Shown here one piece after another: positions 31,609 through 41,437 of a stretch of DNA of 64,000 nucleotides. Location: NCBI RefSeq assembly GCF_000749845.1, contig NZ_JQHM01000001.1, positions 1,364,001-1,428,000 on the forward strand. The letters are read 5' to 3'. The translations under genes were made by a program, and so were the position numbers. The notes under the pieces are model-generated. The model worked only from the letters and a program-made list of their open reading frames with translations, did not search any database and had not been told where the DNA came from. Numbering within the stretch: the first letter of the stretch is position 1; every line of letters starts with the position of its first letter. The stretch comes from Pectobacterium betavasculorum (GTDB lineage Bacteria > Pseudomonadota > Gammaproteobacteria > Enterobacterales > Enterobacteriaceae).

Positions 31609-31946
31609 TACCCTAAATAATTCAAGTTGTGTGACAAAACGCTAGCGTTTTGAACAACGCCAAAGCGTTGACCCTTTAGGGCAAGGCTCATTTATGGCCT
31701 TGTAATGCGGCAATCGAGCGACAAATTCGTCGGGAACGAATTTGACCAGCCAACGGCTGGCCTTCGGTGAGAGACAGGAAGTCTCTCATTTCATCCCCAG
31801 GAGCTTACACAAGTAAGTGACTGGGGTGACAAATCTGCCGGGAGCGGATTTGAACGCGGCTTGCAGCGGCCCTTTAGGGCGAGGCCCACGACGGGCCGAG
31901 TATTTAAGGGCAGCCAACGCACAAGCAGCTTGAAGAATGACGGGTA
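31609..31946. repeat. MITE-like intergenic repeat element
   Basis: 338 bp bounded by imperfect inverted ends: the left end reads TACCCTAAATAATTCAAGTT and the right end is its near complement, AGCTTGAAGAATGACGGGTA. Inside are several G+C-rich hairpins built on CCCTTTAGGGC. A segment is duplicated within the element: GACAAATTCGTCGGGAACG near 31720 and GACAAATCTGCCGGGAGCG near 31828. It encodes no protein. Similar end sequences occur widely between genes in Pectobacterium, Serratia and Yersinia. It may fold into long RNA hairpins after mdtK. Confidence 0.65.
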
Positions 31947-32087
31947 TCGTCGAAAAAAACGACGGAATGGATACAACCCCAGCAATCGCGCTGGCAAGGG
32001 CACAAAATTGCATTTTTCCTCTTGCCAGCTTTCACCTTGCTCGCTACTATTCGCCTCGCTGCCTAACAGGCGGCTCGGTATCTCAAT

Positions 32088-32164
32088 GCGTTCATAGCTC
32101 AGTTGGTTAGAGCACCACCTTGACATGGTGGGGGTCGTTGGTTCGAGTCCAATTGAACGCACCA
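32088..32164 (+). tRNA. tRNA-Val (GAC), valW-like
   Basis: 77 nt including the encoded CCA. Acceptor GCGTTCA / TGAACGC, D-arm GCTCAGTTGGTTAGAGC, anticodon stem CCACC / GGTGG with loop TTGACAT (anticodon GAC), T-loop TTCGAGT. It follows mdtK as in E. coli, where valV and valW are adjacent. Confidence 0.97.
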
Positions 32165-32372
32165 TTCTTTGTTTCTTTCTTTTTAACTCCTTTGGCGTGC
32201 CGTTCGTTTTTCACTATTTCATGAAATAAACACTGCGATTTTCACTCGTTCACGTCCCTTACCACACCATTTAATTAATTAAATTAACCATTAAGTAATT
32301 AATTTCACACCCATTCCGCACTTCTTTGTTTCATCTGACCCGATTCAGCTAAAATTATTTAATAACCGCTCA

Positions 32373-32390
32373 CTATATAAGTGTATATAG
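32373..32390. promoter_or_regulatory. Palindrome upstream of the lactate operon
   Basis: CTATATA-AGTG-TATATAG, a perfect 7-bp inverted repeat about 60 bp before the permease start. The surrounding 32165-32449 is very AT-rich. It is a candidate operator; no regulator gene adjoins. Confidence 0.4.
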
Positions 32391-32449
32391 CACCACGTTG
32401 GTACTCCTTGTTTTTTTACTTCTTAAAATCAGGATGTCAGGACACCGCT

Positions 32450-34003
32450 ATGCACGATTATTTATATTTTTTTCTGGGTAGCTTCCCACTGCTGGTCATG
32501 ATTGTTCTTATTCTCAAAATAAAAATGCCTATCCATCACGCGGTACTGATTACGCTGACGATAACCGTCGCGATCGCCGCCCTATTCTGGCACACGCCAC
32601 TGAAAACGCTGGGGTTAGCGGCAAGCTATGGCGCACTGAAAGGGCTATGGCCAATTATCATCGTTATTCTGGGTGCGATATACAGTTATAACCTGATGCA
32701 AAAAACACGCAGTATGGATGTACTACGGGATGTCCTTGCCAGTATCAGCGATGATAAGCGTATTCAGGTATTGCTGATTTCATGGTGTTTTGGTGGTTTC
32801 CTCGAAGCGGCGGCGGGTTATGGCACTGCCGTTGCGATCCCCATCGGCATTCTTATCGCACTCGGTTTCGATCCGATGAAAGCGGCCATCGCCTCACTGG
32901 TCGCCAATACTGTCCCTACCGCTTTTGGTGCCGTCGGCATTCCGGTTTCTATTTTAGCGGAACAGGTTCACCTTCCGGTCACCACATTAAGCGCCACGGT
33001 GGTATTGCAACTGGCGTTATTTAACATTCTCCTGCCTTTTGTGATCATCGCGATCGTTGGCGGCGGTATTAAAGCCATTCGCGGCGTGTTCGCTATTACG
33101 CTGGTGTGCGGCGTGACCACGCTGGTGCCGCAGTATATTGTGGCCGTTCACCTCGGTGCCGAATTGCCCGCCTTCGCTGGCAGTTTAGTCAGCCTGGTTG
33201 CGGTTACGTTAATGGCAAAATGCCGTAAAAAAGAAACCGATACCACCTACCTTATCGATAGCGCTCAGCGCGCATCCCTATCTGGCTATTCCTCCAGTCA
33301 ACTACTGCGCGCCTGTGCGATTTATATCCTGATTTTTACCTTTATTCTGCTTTGCTCTCCGTTATTTCCTGCCATCAAAAGCACAGTCTCTCAGGTGGCT
33401 TCCGTGATTCCCTTCCACCTAACGGACACACAAGTGCTGAAGTTGAAGATCGACTGGATTGCCACTCCCGGCGTCCTCATCATCATCGCCAGCCTGCTGG
33501 GCGGTTTTATACAGGGAGCGAATCTGGGGACCATGCTGAATGTCTTCGTCAGCACGGTAAAACAGCTCAAAAATTCGATCATCGCGATTACCGCCATCGT
33601 CGCCATGGCGACGGTAATGGATGTCAGCGGACTGATCGCCACATTGGCACAAACCCTGGTGGACGTCACCGGAGGGGGCTATCTGTTTATTGCTCCCGTG
33701 ATTGGTGCGTTAGGCACCTTTGTCACCGGCAGCGACACCAACTCCAACGTGCTGTTTGGCAAGTTGCAAACCATGGCTGCGGAAAAGCTGCATGTCGATC
33801 CCGTCTGGTTGGCTGCGGCAAATACCGCAGGGGCCACCGGCGGCAAGATGATATCGCCGCAAAGTATTGCGATCGCGGTGTCGGCAACACGCATGGAGGG
33901 ACAAGGCAGCGCGATCATGTCCGGCACGCTGAAGTATTGCGGTGTCTATATCATCATCCTTGGGCTCAAGGTCGGCCTGGTGTACTACCTGTTTATGGCC
34001 TGA
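32450..34003 (+). CDS. lldP: L-lactate permease (LctP family)
   Basis: 517 residues, 12 or more membrane spans, lactate permease family. Conserved segments are FGGFLEAAAGYGTAVAIP, GVPV-like VGIPVSILAEQ and GALGTFVTGSDTNSNVLFG. It imports lactate or glycolate with protons. ATG 32450 (MHDYLYFFLG) follows CAGGA; the open frame starts 23 codons earlier but that part is unlike the family. It heads an operon with lutABC, which oxidise the lactate. Confidence 0.88.
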   Translation: MHDYLYFFLGSFPLLVMIVLILKIKMPIHHAVLITLTITVAIAALFWHTPLKTLGLAASYGALKGLWPIIIVILGAIYSYNLMQKTRSMDVLRDVLASISDDKRIQVLLISWCFGGFLEAAAGYGTAVAIPIGILIALGFDPMKAAIASLVANTVPTAFGAVGIPVSILAEQVHLPVTTLSATVVLQLALFNILLPFVIIAIVGGGIKAIRGVFAITLVCGVTTLVPQYIVAVHLGAELPAFAGSLVSLVAVTLMAKCRKKETDTTYLIDSAQRASLSGYSSSQLLRACAIYILIFTFILLCSPLFPAIKSTVSQVASVIPFHLTDTQVLKLKIDWIATPGVLIIIASLLGGFIQGANLGTMLNVFVSTVKQLKNSIIAITAIVAMATVMDVSGLIATLAQTLVDVTGGGYLFIAPVIGALGTFVTGSDTNSNVLFGKLQTMAAEKLHVDPVWLAAANTAGATGGKMISPQSIAIAVSATRMEGQGSAIMSGTLKYCGVYIIILGLKVGLVYYLFMA

Positions 34004-34048
34004 TATCACAATAAAAAATCCATCTATATTGAGTAATGGGAGTCTGTC

Positions 34049-34768
34049 GTGAATGTTAATTTTTTTGTTACCTGTATTGGTGACGCCCTTAAATCCCGTA
34101 TGGCGCGTGATTCCGTACTGCTATTGGAGCAGTTGGGCTGCAACGTGCACTTTCCTGAAAAACAGTCATGTTGTGGGCAACCCGCCATCAACGGCGGTTA
34201 CATCAATAGCGCCATTCCCGGTATGAAAAGCGTGATTGCCGCGCTGGAGGACAATGACGACCCGATCATTTCTCCCGCAGGTTCATGTATGAACGCGATC
34301 CGTCATTATCCCGAATATCTGGCCGATGAGCCCGAATGGGTGTTGCGTGCCGAGCGTGTTGCCGAACGCATGAAAGATCTGACCTCGTTCATCGTCAATA
34401 CGCTGGGCGTAACGGATGTCGGTGCACGCCTGTCAGGAACTGCGGTTTACCATCCCTCCTGTAGCCTGTTTCGCAAACTGGGCGTGCGAGAGGAACCCGT
34501 CACGCTGCTCAGCCACGTTCAGGGTCTGCACTTGCTGCCGTTTAAGGCAGAAGAAACCTGTTGCGGCTTCGGTGGCACGTTTTCGGTGAAGATGGCAGAA
34601 ATTTCCGGTGAAATGGTCAAAGAGAAAGTCAGCCATATGATGGAGGTCAAACCCGACTATCTGATTGGTGCCGATGTCAGTTGCTTGCTCAATATCGGTG
34701 GACGAATGCAGCGTGAAGGCCACCCGGTCAAGGTGATGCACATCGCCGAAGTCCTGATGAGCCGCTAA
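34049..34768 (+). CDS. lutA: Lactate utilization protein A (LldE/YkgE)
   Basis: 239 residues with two CCG-type cysteine-rich domains: SCCGQPAINGGY near residue 38 and ETCCGFGGTFSVKM near residue 170, each with a preceding Cys-containing segment (PAGSCMN, PSCSLFRKLG). These bind Fe-S clusters. LutABC forms an L-lactate dehydrogenase complex that replaces LldD. It lies 45 bp after the permease. Confidence 0.92.
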   Translation: MNVNFFVTCIGDALKSRMARDSVLLLEQLGCNVHFPEKQSCCGQPAINGGYINSAIPGMKSVIAALEDNDDPIISPAGSCMNAIRHYPEYLADEPEWVLRAERVAERMKDLTSFIVNTLGVTDVGARLSGTAVYHPSCSLFRKLGVREEPVTLLSHVQGLHLLPFKAEETCCGFGGTFSVKMAEISGEMVKEKVSHMMEVKPDYLIGADVSCLLNIGGRMQREGHPVKVMHIAEVLMSR

Positions 34769-34777
34769 GGAGAGGAT

Positions 34778-36199
34778 ATGAGCCTAAAAACCAGCGATGT
34801 TAAATTTAAGGATCGTATTCAAACCCAGATTCACGATCCCATCATGCGTAAGGCGGTTGCCAACGCGCAGGAGCGTATCGGCGCAAATCGCCAGAAAATG
34901 GTCGACGAGTTGGGCCATTGGGAAGCGTGGCGCGATCACGCCGCCCAGATTCGCGAGCATGTACTTAACAATCTCGATGCGTACCTTTACCAGCTATCAG
35001 AAAAAGTCACGTCCAACGGCGGACAGGTCTATTTCGCCAAAACCAAGGAGGATGCAACCCGCTATATCCTTAAGGTTGCTCAGGCTAACCATGCCAAAAA
35101 AGTCGTCAAAGCGAAATCGATGGTCACCGAAGAAATCGGCATGAATCACGTCTTGCAGCAGGCGGGGATTGAGGTTATCGAAACCGATCTGGGCGAATAT
35201 ATTTTGCAGTTGGATCAAGACCCGCCTTCGCATGTTGTGGTTCCCGCTATCCACAAAGATCGCTACCAGATCCGTAAAGTACTGCATGAAAAACTGGGCT
35301 ATGACGGGCCAGAAACGCCAGAAGCCATGACGTTGTTCATTCGCCAGAAGATACGTGAGGATTTTCTCAGTGCGGAAGTCGGCGTAACCGGCTGTAACTT
35401 CGCGGTGGCGGAAACCGGCTCGGTCTGTCTGGTCACCAACGAAGGCAATGCGCGAATGTGTACCACGTTGCCCAAAACGCATATTGCGGTGATGGGTATG
35501 GAGCGGATTGCGCCAACCTTTGAGGAAGTGGACGTCTTGATCACCATGTTGGCGCGTAGCGCAGTCGGTGCACGCCTAACGGGTTATAACACCTGGCTGA
35601 CAGGGCCACGGGAAGCGGGACACGTTGATGGACCGCAGGAATTTCATCTGGTGATCGTCGATAACGGTCGTTCACAGATTCTCGGCTCCGCATTCCGCGA
35701 TATTCTACGCTGTATCCGCTGTGGCGCCTGCATCAACACCTGCCCTGCCTATCGTCACATTGGTGGACACGGCTACGGCTCTATTTATCCTGGTCCAATT
35801 GGCGCCGTCATTTCTCCGTTGCTAGGCGGCTATCAGGATTTCAAAGAACTGCCTTATGCCTGCTCACTCTGCACCGCCTGCGATACCGTATGCCCGGTCC
35901 GTATTCCCTTATCGTCACTGATTCTCAAGCACCGGCGCGTCATGGCGGAAAGCGGAATAACGCCAAAAGCAGAACAGCGCTTCACGAAACTCTTCAGCTA
36001 CGTCAACAGTCATCCGATGCTGTGGAAGGTCGGAATGATCGCCGGTGCCCATGCCGCAGGCTGGTTTATCAAAAACGGTAAAACACGCATTGAGATGGGT
36101 GCCATCGGCGAATGGACGGAAGCCCGCGACCTGCCGGATGCAGACGGTGAAAGCTTCCGCAGCTGGTTTAAGAAACATCAGGCGAGAGGAAAAAAATAA
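34778..36199 (+). CDS. lutB: Lactate utilization iron-sulfur protein B (LldF/YkgF)
   Basis: 473 residues: an N-terminal LUD domain (to about residue 300) and a ferredoxin-like part with two [4Fe-4S] motifs, CIRCGACINTCPAYR and CSLCTACDTVCPVRIP. It transfers electrons within the LutABC lactate oxidation complex. AGGAGAGG precedes the ATG. Its TAA overlaps the lutC ATG as TAATG. Confidence 0.93.
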   Translation: MSLKTSDVKFKDRIQTQIHDPIMRKAVANAQERIGANRQKMVDELGHWEAWRDHAAQIREHVLNNLDAYLYQLSEKVTSNGGQVYFAKTKEDATRYILKVAQANHAKKVVKAKSMVTEEIGMNHVLQQAGIEVIETDLGEYILQLDQDPPSHVVVPAIHKDRYQIRKVLHEKLGYDGPETPEAMTLFIRQKIREDFLSAEVGVTGCNFAVAETGSVCLVTNEGNARMCTTLPKTHIAVMGMERIAPTFEEVDVLITMLARSAVGARLTGYNTWLTGPREAGHVDGPQEFHLVIVDNGRSQILGSAFRDILRCIRCGACINTCPAYRHIGGHGYGSIYPGPIGAVISPLLGGYQDFKELPYACSLCTACDTVCPVRIPLSSLILKHRRVMAESGITPKAEQRFTKLFSYVNSHPMLWKVGMIAGAHAAGWFIKNGKTRIEMGAIGEWTEARDLPDADGESFRSWFKKHQARGKK

Positions 36200-36894
36200 T
36201 GGAAAACCGCGATACCTTTCTGGCCGATATTGCCCGTCAGCTTGGACGCGAGGTGCGCCACGCTCCTGCTCCATTGCCAAGGCCTGCCAGCCATCATGCG
36301 CGTACTCGATTAACCGATCTAACTGTACAGCAGCGTTGTGATGCGTTTATCGATGTCGCCACCAACGTCATGCTGGCACACTGTGAAGTCGTCAGCGAAG
36401 CCGACGCAGCGCAGGCCGCGCTGCAATTGTGCGATAAATACGGACATGCACCTGTGATCATCAGCGACGATCGGCGTTTAGAGACATTAGGGATCACCGC
36501 ATGCTTGCAGCGTGAATGCCAGGCCACCGTATGGGATCCCAGCGTGGGAGAAGAAAACTTGCGGCTGGCGGAGCAAGCCAAAGTCGGCGTAGTCTACGCG
36601 GAGTATGGCCTAACCGAATCAGGCGGCGTGGTGCTATTTTCCGCACCACAACGAGGACGCGCCGTCAGCCTGTTGCCGGAATCCTCTCTCTTTGTACTGC
36701 GAAAAAGCACATTGTTACCCCGTATCGCTCAGTTGGCGCAGCACCTGCATCACATGGCACAACAAGGCGAGCGTATGCCATCGTGCATTAATATTATTGG
36801 TGGCCCGAGCTCCACCGCCGATATTGAACTGATCAAAGTAGTCGGCGTACACGGGCCGATTAACGCCGCCTATCTGATCGTTGAGGACTGTTAA
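36199..36894 (+). CDS. lutC: Lactate utilization protein C (LldG/YkgG)
   Basis: 231 residues of the LUD family. The pattern VGVVYAEYGLTESGGVVLFS and NIIGGPSSTADIELIKVVGVHGP is characteristic. It is the third subunit of the lactate oxidation complex and is translationally coupled to lutB. Convergent with the guanidine operon. Confidence 0.92.
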   Translation: MENRDTFLADIARQLGREVRHAPAPLPRPASHHARTRLTDLTVQQRCDAFIDVATNVMLAHCEVVSEADAAQAALQLCDKYGHAPVIISDDRRLETLGITACLQRECQATVWDPSVGEENLRLAEQAKVGVVYAEYGLTESGGVVLFSAPQRGRAVSLLPESSLFVLRKSTLLPRIAQLAQHLHHMAQQGERMPSCINIIGGPSSTADIELIKVVGVHGPINAAYLIVEDC

Positions 36895-36928
36895 AAATCG
36901 GGCAGGCGGCATCATTTCGCCGCCTGCC
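36893..36928 (-). terminator. Terminator of the guanidine operon
   Basis: Stem GGCAGGCGGC / GCCGCCTGCC with an 8-base loop. On the minus strand it is followed by CGATTTTTA, so it ends transcription coming from the carboxylase gene; it may also stop lutC readthrough. Confidence 0.75.
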
Positions 36929-36945
36929 GCGATACGGAGCGGGAC

Positions 36946-39900
36946 TTATCCCTGATATTCAATCACCACCACGCACTGCCCGGCACGAACGGATGCGCCG
37001 GGCTGGCAGCGAATCTCTCGAACAATGCCGCGCTGCGGCGATACAATCGGGATCTCCATTTTCATGGATTCGAGGATCATCAGCGTTTCCCCCTCGGCCA
37101 CCGTCTTACCCACCTCCGTCGCCACCTGCCAGAGGTTGCCGGAAATCGGGCTTTCCACGCCGATCTGCCCCGGCTGGATCGGCATTTCGCTCGCTGCCTC
37201 AATCACCACGTCCACGCTATCCGTTACCGATTGACCGGCAATACGCCAGCGTTCACGCTCCGCCTCAAACGCTGCCCGCTGACGCACACGGAATATCTTG
37301 ATGTCTTCCGCTTCCCGTGACAGGAAATCCTGATAGGCGCTTAGCGCCAGTTCGCTTTGCTCGATCCTCAGCGGATAACGGCCTAGAGGGAAATCCCGTC
37401 GGATGGATAACAATTCGTCAGCCGAGACCGGATAAAAGCGAATCTGGTCGAAGAAACGCAGCAGCCATGGTTTACCGTCAAAGGCATCAACGCCGCGATA
37501 GCGATCCCACATTTGCAGCGTGCGTCCGACAAACTGGTAACCGCCCGGCCCTTCCATGCCATAAACGCACAGGTAAGCGCCGCCAATCCCCACCGAGTTT
37601 TCTGCGGTCCAGGTACGTGCCGGGTTATATTTGGTGGTGACTAAACGGTGACGCGGATCCAGCGGTGTCGCCACCGGTGCGCCGAGGTAAACGTCACCCA
37701 GCCCCATCACCAAATAGCTGGCGTCAAATACCGTGCGATAAACCTCATCGAGATTATCCAGTTCGTTAATGCGGCGGATAAATTCAAGGTTACTCGGGCA
37801 CCAGGGCGCATCGCTGCGTACCGTGGTCATATATTTCTGAATCGCCAGTTGGCAGGCGGGATCGTCCCAGGACAGCGGCAGATAAACCACTCGCGACGGC
37901 ACGGTCAGATTTTGCTGGGCGCAAACGGCCAACCATAAGGAAGAAAGCACCTCCAGCAGAGGCGGCAATGCCAGCGTTTCAGGCCGATAGTGCACCTGCA
38001 ACGAACGAATACCCGGCGTGATATCAATAATGCCATCGAGCGTTTGTTGTTCCAGTGCCAGCATCAGCGCATGAACGCGAAAACGCAGCGCCACGTCCAG
38101 TTCCGCTGCCCCCACTTCCAGCAGCAGATGGGTATCGCCGGACAGTCTTGCAACCAGCCGCTTATCCGCATCACCGATATCCAGCACCACCGGAGAAATC
38201 AGCGCGGCAGGCGACCAATTGATGTTGATCGGCGCAAGCTGTTCTACCTCAGCATGACGCGCCAATGCCAGTGAACGCGCCGTGGCGAGATCGACGGGAA
38301 TAAAGCGCACGCGATCGCCGGCATTAAGCTGCCCCAGCGCCCACAGATCGGCTTCGATCACCGTCACCGGACAGACGAACCCCCCCAGACTCGGGCCATC
38401 CGGCCCTAGAATAACTGGCATATCGCCGGTGAAATCCACTGCACCGATAGCATACGGATTATCGTGAATATTCGACGGGTGCAGCCCCGCTTCTCCGCCG
38501 CTGTCGCGAACCCATTCCGGTTTCGGCCCAATCAGGCGCACGCCCGTACGGCTGGAGTTAAAATGCACTTCCCATTCAGTGGTGAGAAAAGTGTCCATGT
38601 AGGCAGGCGTAAAATAGTCGGGTGCGGCATGAGGGCCGTAAATCACGCGCAGTTCACGTACCGCAGACAAGGTCGTGCGTAACGCATCCGGCAGGCTGTC
38701 GCCAACGCGTCTGTCCGCCAGTGCAGCAAGGTGCAAGACATCCCCCGCCCGCAGCGCGCGCCCAGCATGGCCACCAAACTGTCCGAGCGTGAACGTGCTT
38801 TTACTACCAAGGTAATCCGGCACCTCAATACCACCACGCAGGCAGAGATAACTGCGCACGCCCTGTTCCTGCATTGTCCCTAAGCGCAACGTGGCACCAG
38901 CCGGTATCGCAAACACGCAATCCATCGCGACGGGCTGGTCGTCCATCTCAATAGCGATAGCTGCCCCCGTAATAACCGCCACCGCATCCGTGTTAAAACG
39001 TAAGGTCGGCCCGTTCATCGTGATCTCCAGCGCGGCCGTCCCCGCCGGATTTCCCACGAGTCGATTCCCCAAACGCAGTGCGCGATCGTCCATCGGCCCC
39101 GACGGCGGCACACCGACCGACCAGTATCCGAGACGCCCGGGATAATCCTGTACGGTGGTTTGCGTACCTGCACTCACTACTTCGCAGGTTGTCGCCTTGT
39201 AGGCCAGTGCATCCAGACAGCGCGTCCATGGCTGGCCGCTGGCAAACGGTTCTGCCGCCAGAATCTGACGCAGATAGTCACGGTTGTGCTCGACACCGTA
39301 GAGGCGCGTGTCCGCCAGCGCGCGATCCAGCCCGGCCATCGCCTGCTCACGGGTTGGCGCACAGACGATGATCTTAGCCAGCATCGGATCGAAAAATGGG
39401 GGGATGTCGCATCCTGCCGTCACCCAGGTATCGATGCGCAGGCTGTGTCCTTCTGACGCGGGGAATTCGACCTCCGTCAATAATCCCGGTGATGGCTGGA
39501 ACTGTCTGCCCGGATCTTCCGCATACAAACGTGCCTGAATCGCGTGCCCCTGAGGATTCAGTTGGGCTGCCAGTTCGCGCAACGGCGGTAGATCCCCTGC
39601 GGCCAGTTCAATCATCCAGCGTACCAGATCCACACCCCAGACCTGCTCCGTTACGCCGTGCTCGACCTGTAGGCGCGTATTGACTTCAAGAAAATAAAAA
39701 CGATCGGTTGCGCTGTCATAAACGAACTCCACCGTCCCCGCACTGCGGTAATTCACCGCCTGCGCCAGACTGATTGCCGCAGAACACAGCGCCTCGGCGA
39801 CGCCATCCGGCAAATTGGGCGCGGGCGTTTCTTCAATGACTTTCTGGTTACGGCGCTGCACCGAGCAATCCCGAACGCCCAACGCTAGTACCTCTCCCTG

Positions 39901-40548
39901 ACCATCGCCAAAAATCTGTACCTCCAGATGCCGGGCACGCTCGATATATTTTTCGATGAAAACGCCCGCGTCGCTGAAATTGTTCTGCCCCAACCGTTTT
40001 ACCGTTTCAAACGCCTCGGACAGTTCCGTGGCGCTATAGCAGACGCGCATCCCAATCCCACCACCACCGGCCGTGCTTTTGAGCATGACAGGGTAGCCAA
40101 TCTCTGCTGCCGAGCGGAGAGCTGCATCAATATTTTCCAGCAGCTCGGTGCCTTCCAGCAGCGGAACGTGGTATTTTTTCGCCAGTGCCCGCGCCGTATG
40201 TTTTAAGCCGAACACACGCAGTTGCTGCGGCGTCGGCCCAACAAAGGCAATCTGTGCCGCTTCGCAGGCTTCGGCAAACGCCGCATTCTCAGACAGAAAG
40301 CCATACCCCGGATGGATGGCCTGCGCACCACTGCGCTGCGCCGCCGATAAAATTTTCGCGACATCAAGATAGGTATGTGCCGCCGCGCCCTCTCCCAGAC
40401 TAATGGCTTCATCGGCGTCCTGAATATGCAGGCTACTGATATCGGCATCAGAATAGACCGCGACGCCACGGACGTTCATCTCGCGCAGCGAACGCAGAAT
40501 ACGGCACGCAATTGCACCACGGTTAGCAATCAGAAGTGTATCGAACAT
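36946..40548 (-). CDS. Biotin-dependent guanidine (urea-type) carboxylase
   Basis: 1200 residues, the usual length of bacterial urea-carboxylase-type enzymes. Order: biotin carboxylase (1 to about 450; ATP-grasp loop STAGGGGIGM, HPGYGFLSEN), then the KipA-like and KipI-like halves of the carboxyltransferase (about 460-1100; GPMDDRALRLGNRLVGN, GPHAAPDYFTP, YGMEGPGGYQFVGRT), and a C-terminal biotinyl domain with the biotin Lys in ESMKME. These enzymes act on guanidine when linked, as here, to two DUF1989 genes and a guanidine-I riboswitch, giving carboxyguanidine. A 242-bp gap without recognised features separates it from the preceding gene. Confidence 0.85.
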   Translation of the reverse strand: MFDTLLIANRGAIACRILRSLREMNVRGVAVYSDADISSLHIQDADEAISLGEGAAAHTYLDVAKILSAAQRSGAQAIHPGYGFLSENAAFAEACEAAQIAFVGPTPQQLRVFGLKHTARALAKKYHVPLLEGTELLENIDAALRSAAEIGYPVMLKSTAGGGGIGMRVCYSATELSEAFETVKRLGQNNFSDAGVFIEKYIERARHLEVQIFGDGQGEVLALGVRDCSVQRRNQKVIEETPAPNLPDGVAEALCSAAISLAQAVNYRSAGTVEFVYDSATDRFYFLEVNTRLQVEHGVTEQVWGVDLVRWMIELAAGDLPPLRELAAQLNPQGHAIQARLYAEDPGRQFQPSPGLLTEVEFPASEGHSLRIDTWVTAGCDIPPFFDPMLAKIIVCAPTREQAMAGLDRALADTRLYGVEHNRDYLRQILAAEPFASGQPWTRCLDALAYKATTCEVVSAGTQTTVQDYPGRLGYWSVGVPPSGPMDDRALRLGNRLVGNPAGTAALEITMNGPTLRFNTDAVAVITGAAIAIEMDDQPVAMDCVFAIPAGATLRLGTMQEQGVRSYLCLRGGIEVPDYLGSKSTFTLGQFGGHAGRALRAGDVLHLAALADRRVGDSLPDALRTTLSAVRELRVIYGPHAAPDYFTPAYMDTFLTTEWEVHFNSSRTGVRLIGPKPEWVRDSGGEAGLHPSNIHDNPYAIGAVDFTGDMPVILGPDGPSLGGFVCPVTVIEADLWALGQLNAGDRVRFIPVDLATARSLALARHAEVEQLAPININWSPAALISPVVLDIGDADKRLVARLSGDTHLLLEVGAAELDVALRFRVHALMLALEQQTLDGIIDITPGIRSLQVHYRPETLALPPLLEVLSSLWLAVCAQQNLTVPSRVVYLPLSWDDPACQLAIQKYMTTVRSDAPWCPSNLEFIRRINELDNLDEVYRTVFDASYLVMGLGDVYLGAPVATPLDPRHRLVTTKYNPARTWTAENSVGIGGAYLCVYGMEGPGGYQFVGRTLQMWDRYRGVDAFDGKPWLLRFFDQIRFYPVSADELLSIRRDFPLGRYPLRIEQSELALSAYQDFLSREAEDIKIFRVRQRAAFEAERERWRIAGQSVTDSVDVVIEAASEMPIQPGQIGVESPISGNLWQVATEVGKTVAEGETLMILESMKMEIPIVSPQRGIVREIRCQPGASVRAGQCVVVIEYQG

Positions 40549-40790
40549 ACGCTAGACTCATGCAAGGGCAGGTCGTCCCGCCGAAATGCGATCCGCATGA
40601 TGGTCGTCCATCGCGGTAACGGTCAAAGGATGTAGAGGCGTGCTACCACATCGAAATCATCAGTTTTTGTCAGACGGAGAACGGCTCGTTGACGGCAGAA
40701 AATACCGGTTCGCTCTCGCTTCCAATGCACTTACTAGCCACTCTCTCACACGCTGCCATCGCGTGTGTTTTTCATGGCCTCGATCCGGCG

Positions 40791-41426
40791 TCAGTTCCAT
40801 ACCAACACCTCCGCAGGCGTAGGGTTCCAGCCATTACACGGGTTGTTAAGCTGCGGACAGTTGGAAATCAGCACGACGACGTCCGTTTCGGCGCGTAGCT
40901 CCACGTATTTCCCCGCCGCGGAAATACCGTCCTCGAAGGTCAGCCCGCCTTCCACCGTTACCGGCACGTTCATAAAGAAGTTGATGTTCGCACCAATATC
41001 TTGCTTGTTCAGACGACCATCGTGTAGGCAGGCACAGAGAAAGTTGTCACGGCAGCTGTGCATGTAGCGTCGGTCGAGCGCATAACGCACTGTGTTACTC
41101 TCTTGCGCACAGGCACCGCCCAACGTGTCATGTCGACCGCAGGTGTCGGCGACAATCGTCAACAACGGATTGCCAAGGTTGGAATACAGCACGCTACCCG
41201 TAGTCAGGTAGACGTTATTCTGACGGCGCAGCGTACGCTGTGGATCGTAGCGTTCACGTGGGTTATCAACGCGATAGAACAGCGTATCCACCGCCTGATT
41301 ACCTTCTAAATCCAATAATCGCAGCGTCTGCCCTTGTTTGACTTCAAACAGATAGGGTTCTCCGGCTGGGATGACATGGCGGAAGACCGCGTCCTCGGCC
41401 ATTTTATTGCTGGCAATTAACGTCAT
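40791..41426 (-). CDS. DUF1989 protein, probable carboxyguanidine deiminase subunit
   Basis: 211 residues of the urea-carboxylase-associated (DUF1989) family. Conserved pieces are [15 protein letters not shown], the Cys/His segment [15 protein letters not shown] and [10 protein letters not shown]. The pair of DUF1989 proteins has been reported to form CgdAB, which deiminates carboxyguanidine to allophanate and ammonia. I cannot say which is CgdA or CgdB. It starts 11 bp after the sister gene. Confidence 0.8.
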   Translation of the reverse strand: MTLIASNKMAEDAVFRHVIPAGEPYLFEVKQGQTLRLLDLEGNQAVDTLFYRVDNPRERYDPQRTLRRQNNVYLTTGSVLYSNLGNPLLTIVADTCGRHDTLGGACAQESNTVRYALDRRYMHSCRDNFLCACLHDGRLNKQDIGANINFFMNVPVTVEGGLTFEDGISAAGKYVELRAETDVVVLISNCPQLNNPCNGWNPTPAEVLVWN

Positions 41427-41437
41427 ATCCGGCCTCC

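Noticed and set aside
31786..32165. Minus-strand open frames of 75 and 124 codons across the repeat and tRNA-Val
   Set aside because: They read through a tRNA gene and a hairpin-rich repeat; a tRNA antisense translation is not a credible protein.
33352..34014. 220-codon frame overlapping the lactate permease
   Set aside because: Out-of-frame shadow rich in His, Arg and Gly inside a clear membrane transporter.
37025..40400. Many plus-strand open frames opposite the carboxylase
   Set aside because: Shadow frames of a long GC-rich gene, without ribosome sites or family similarity.
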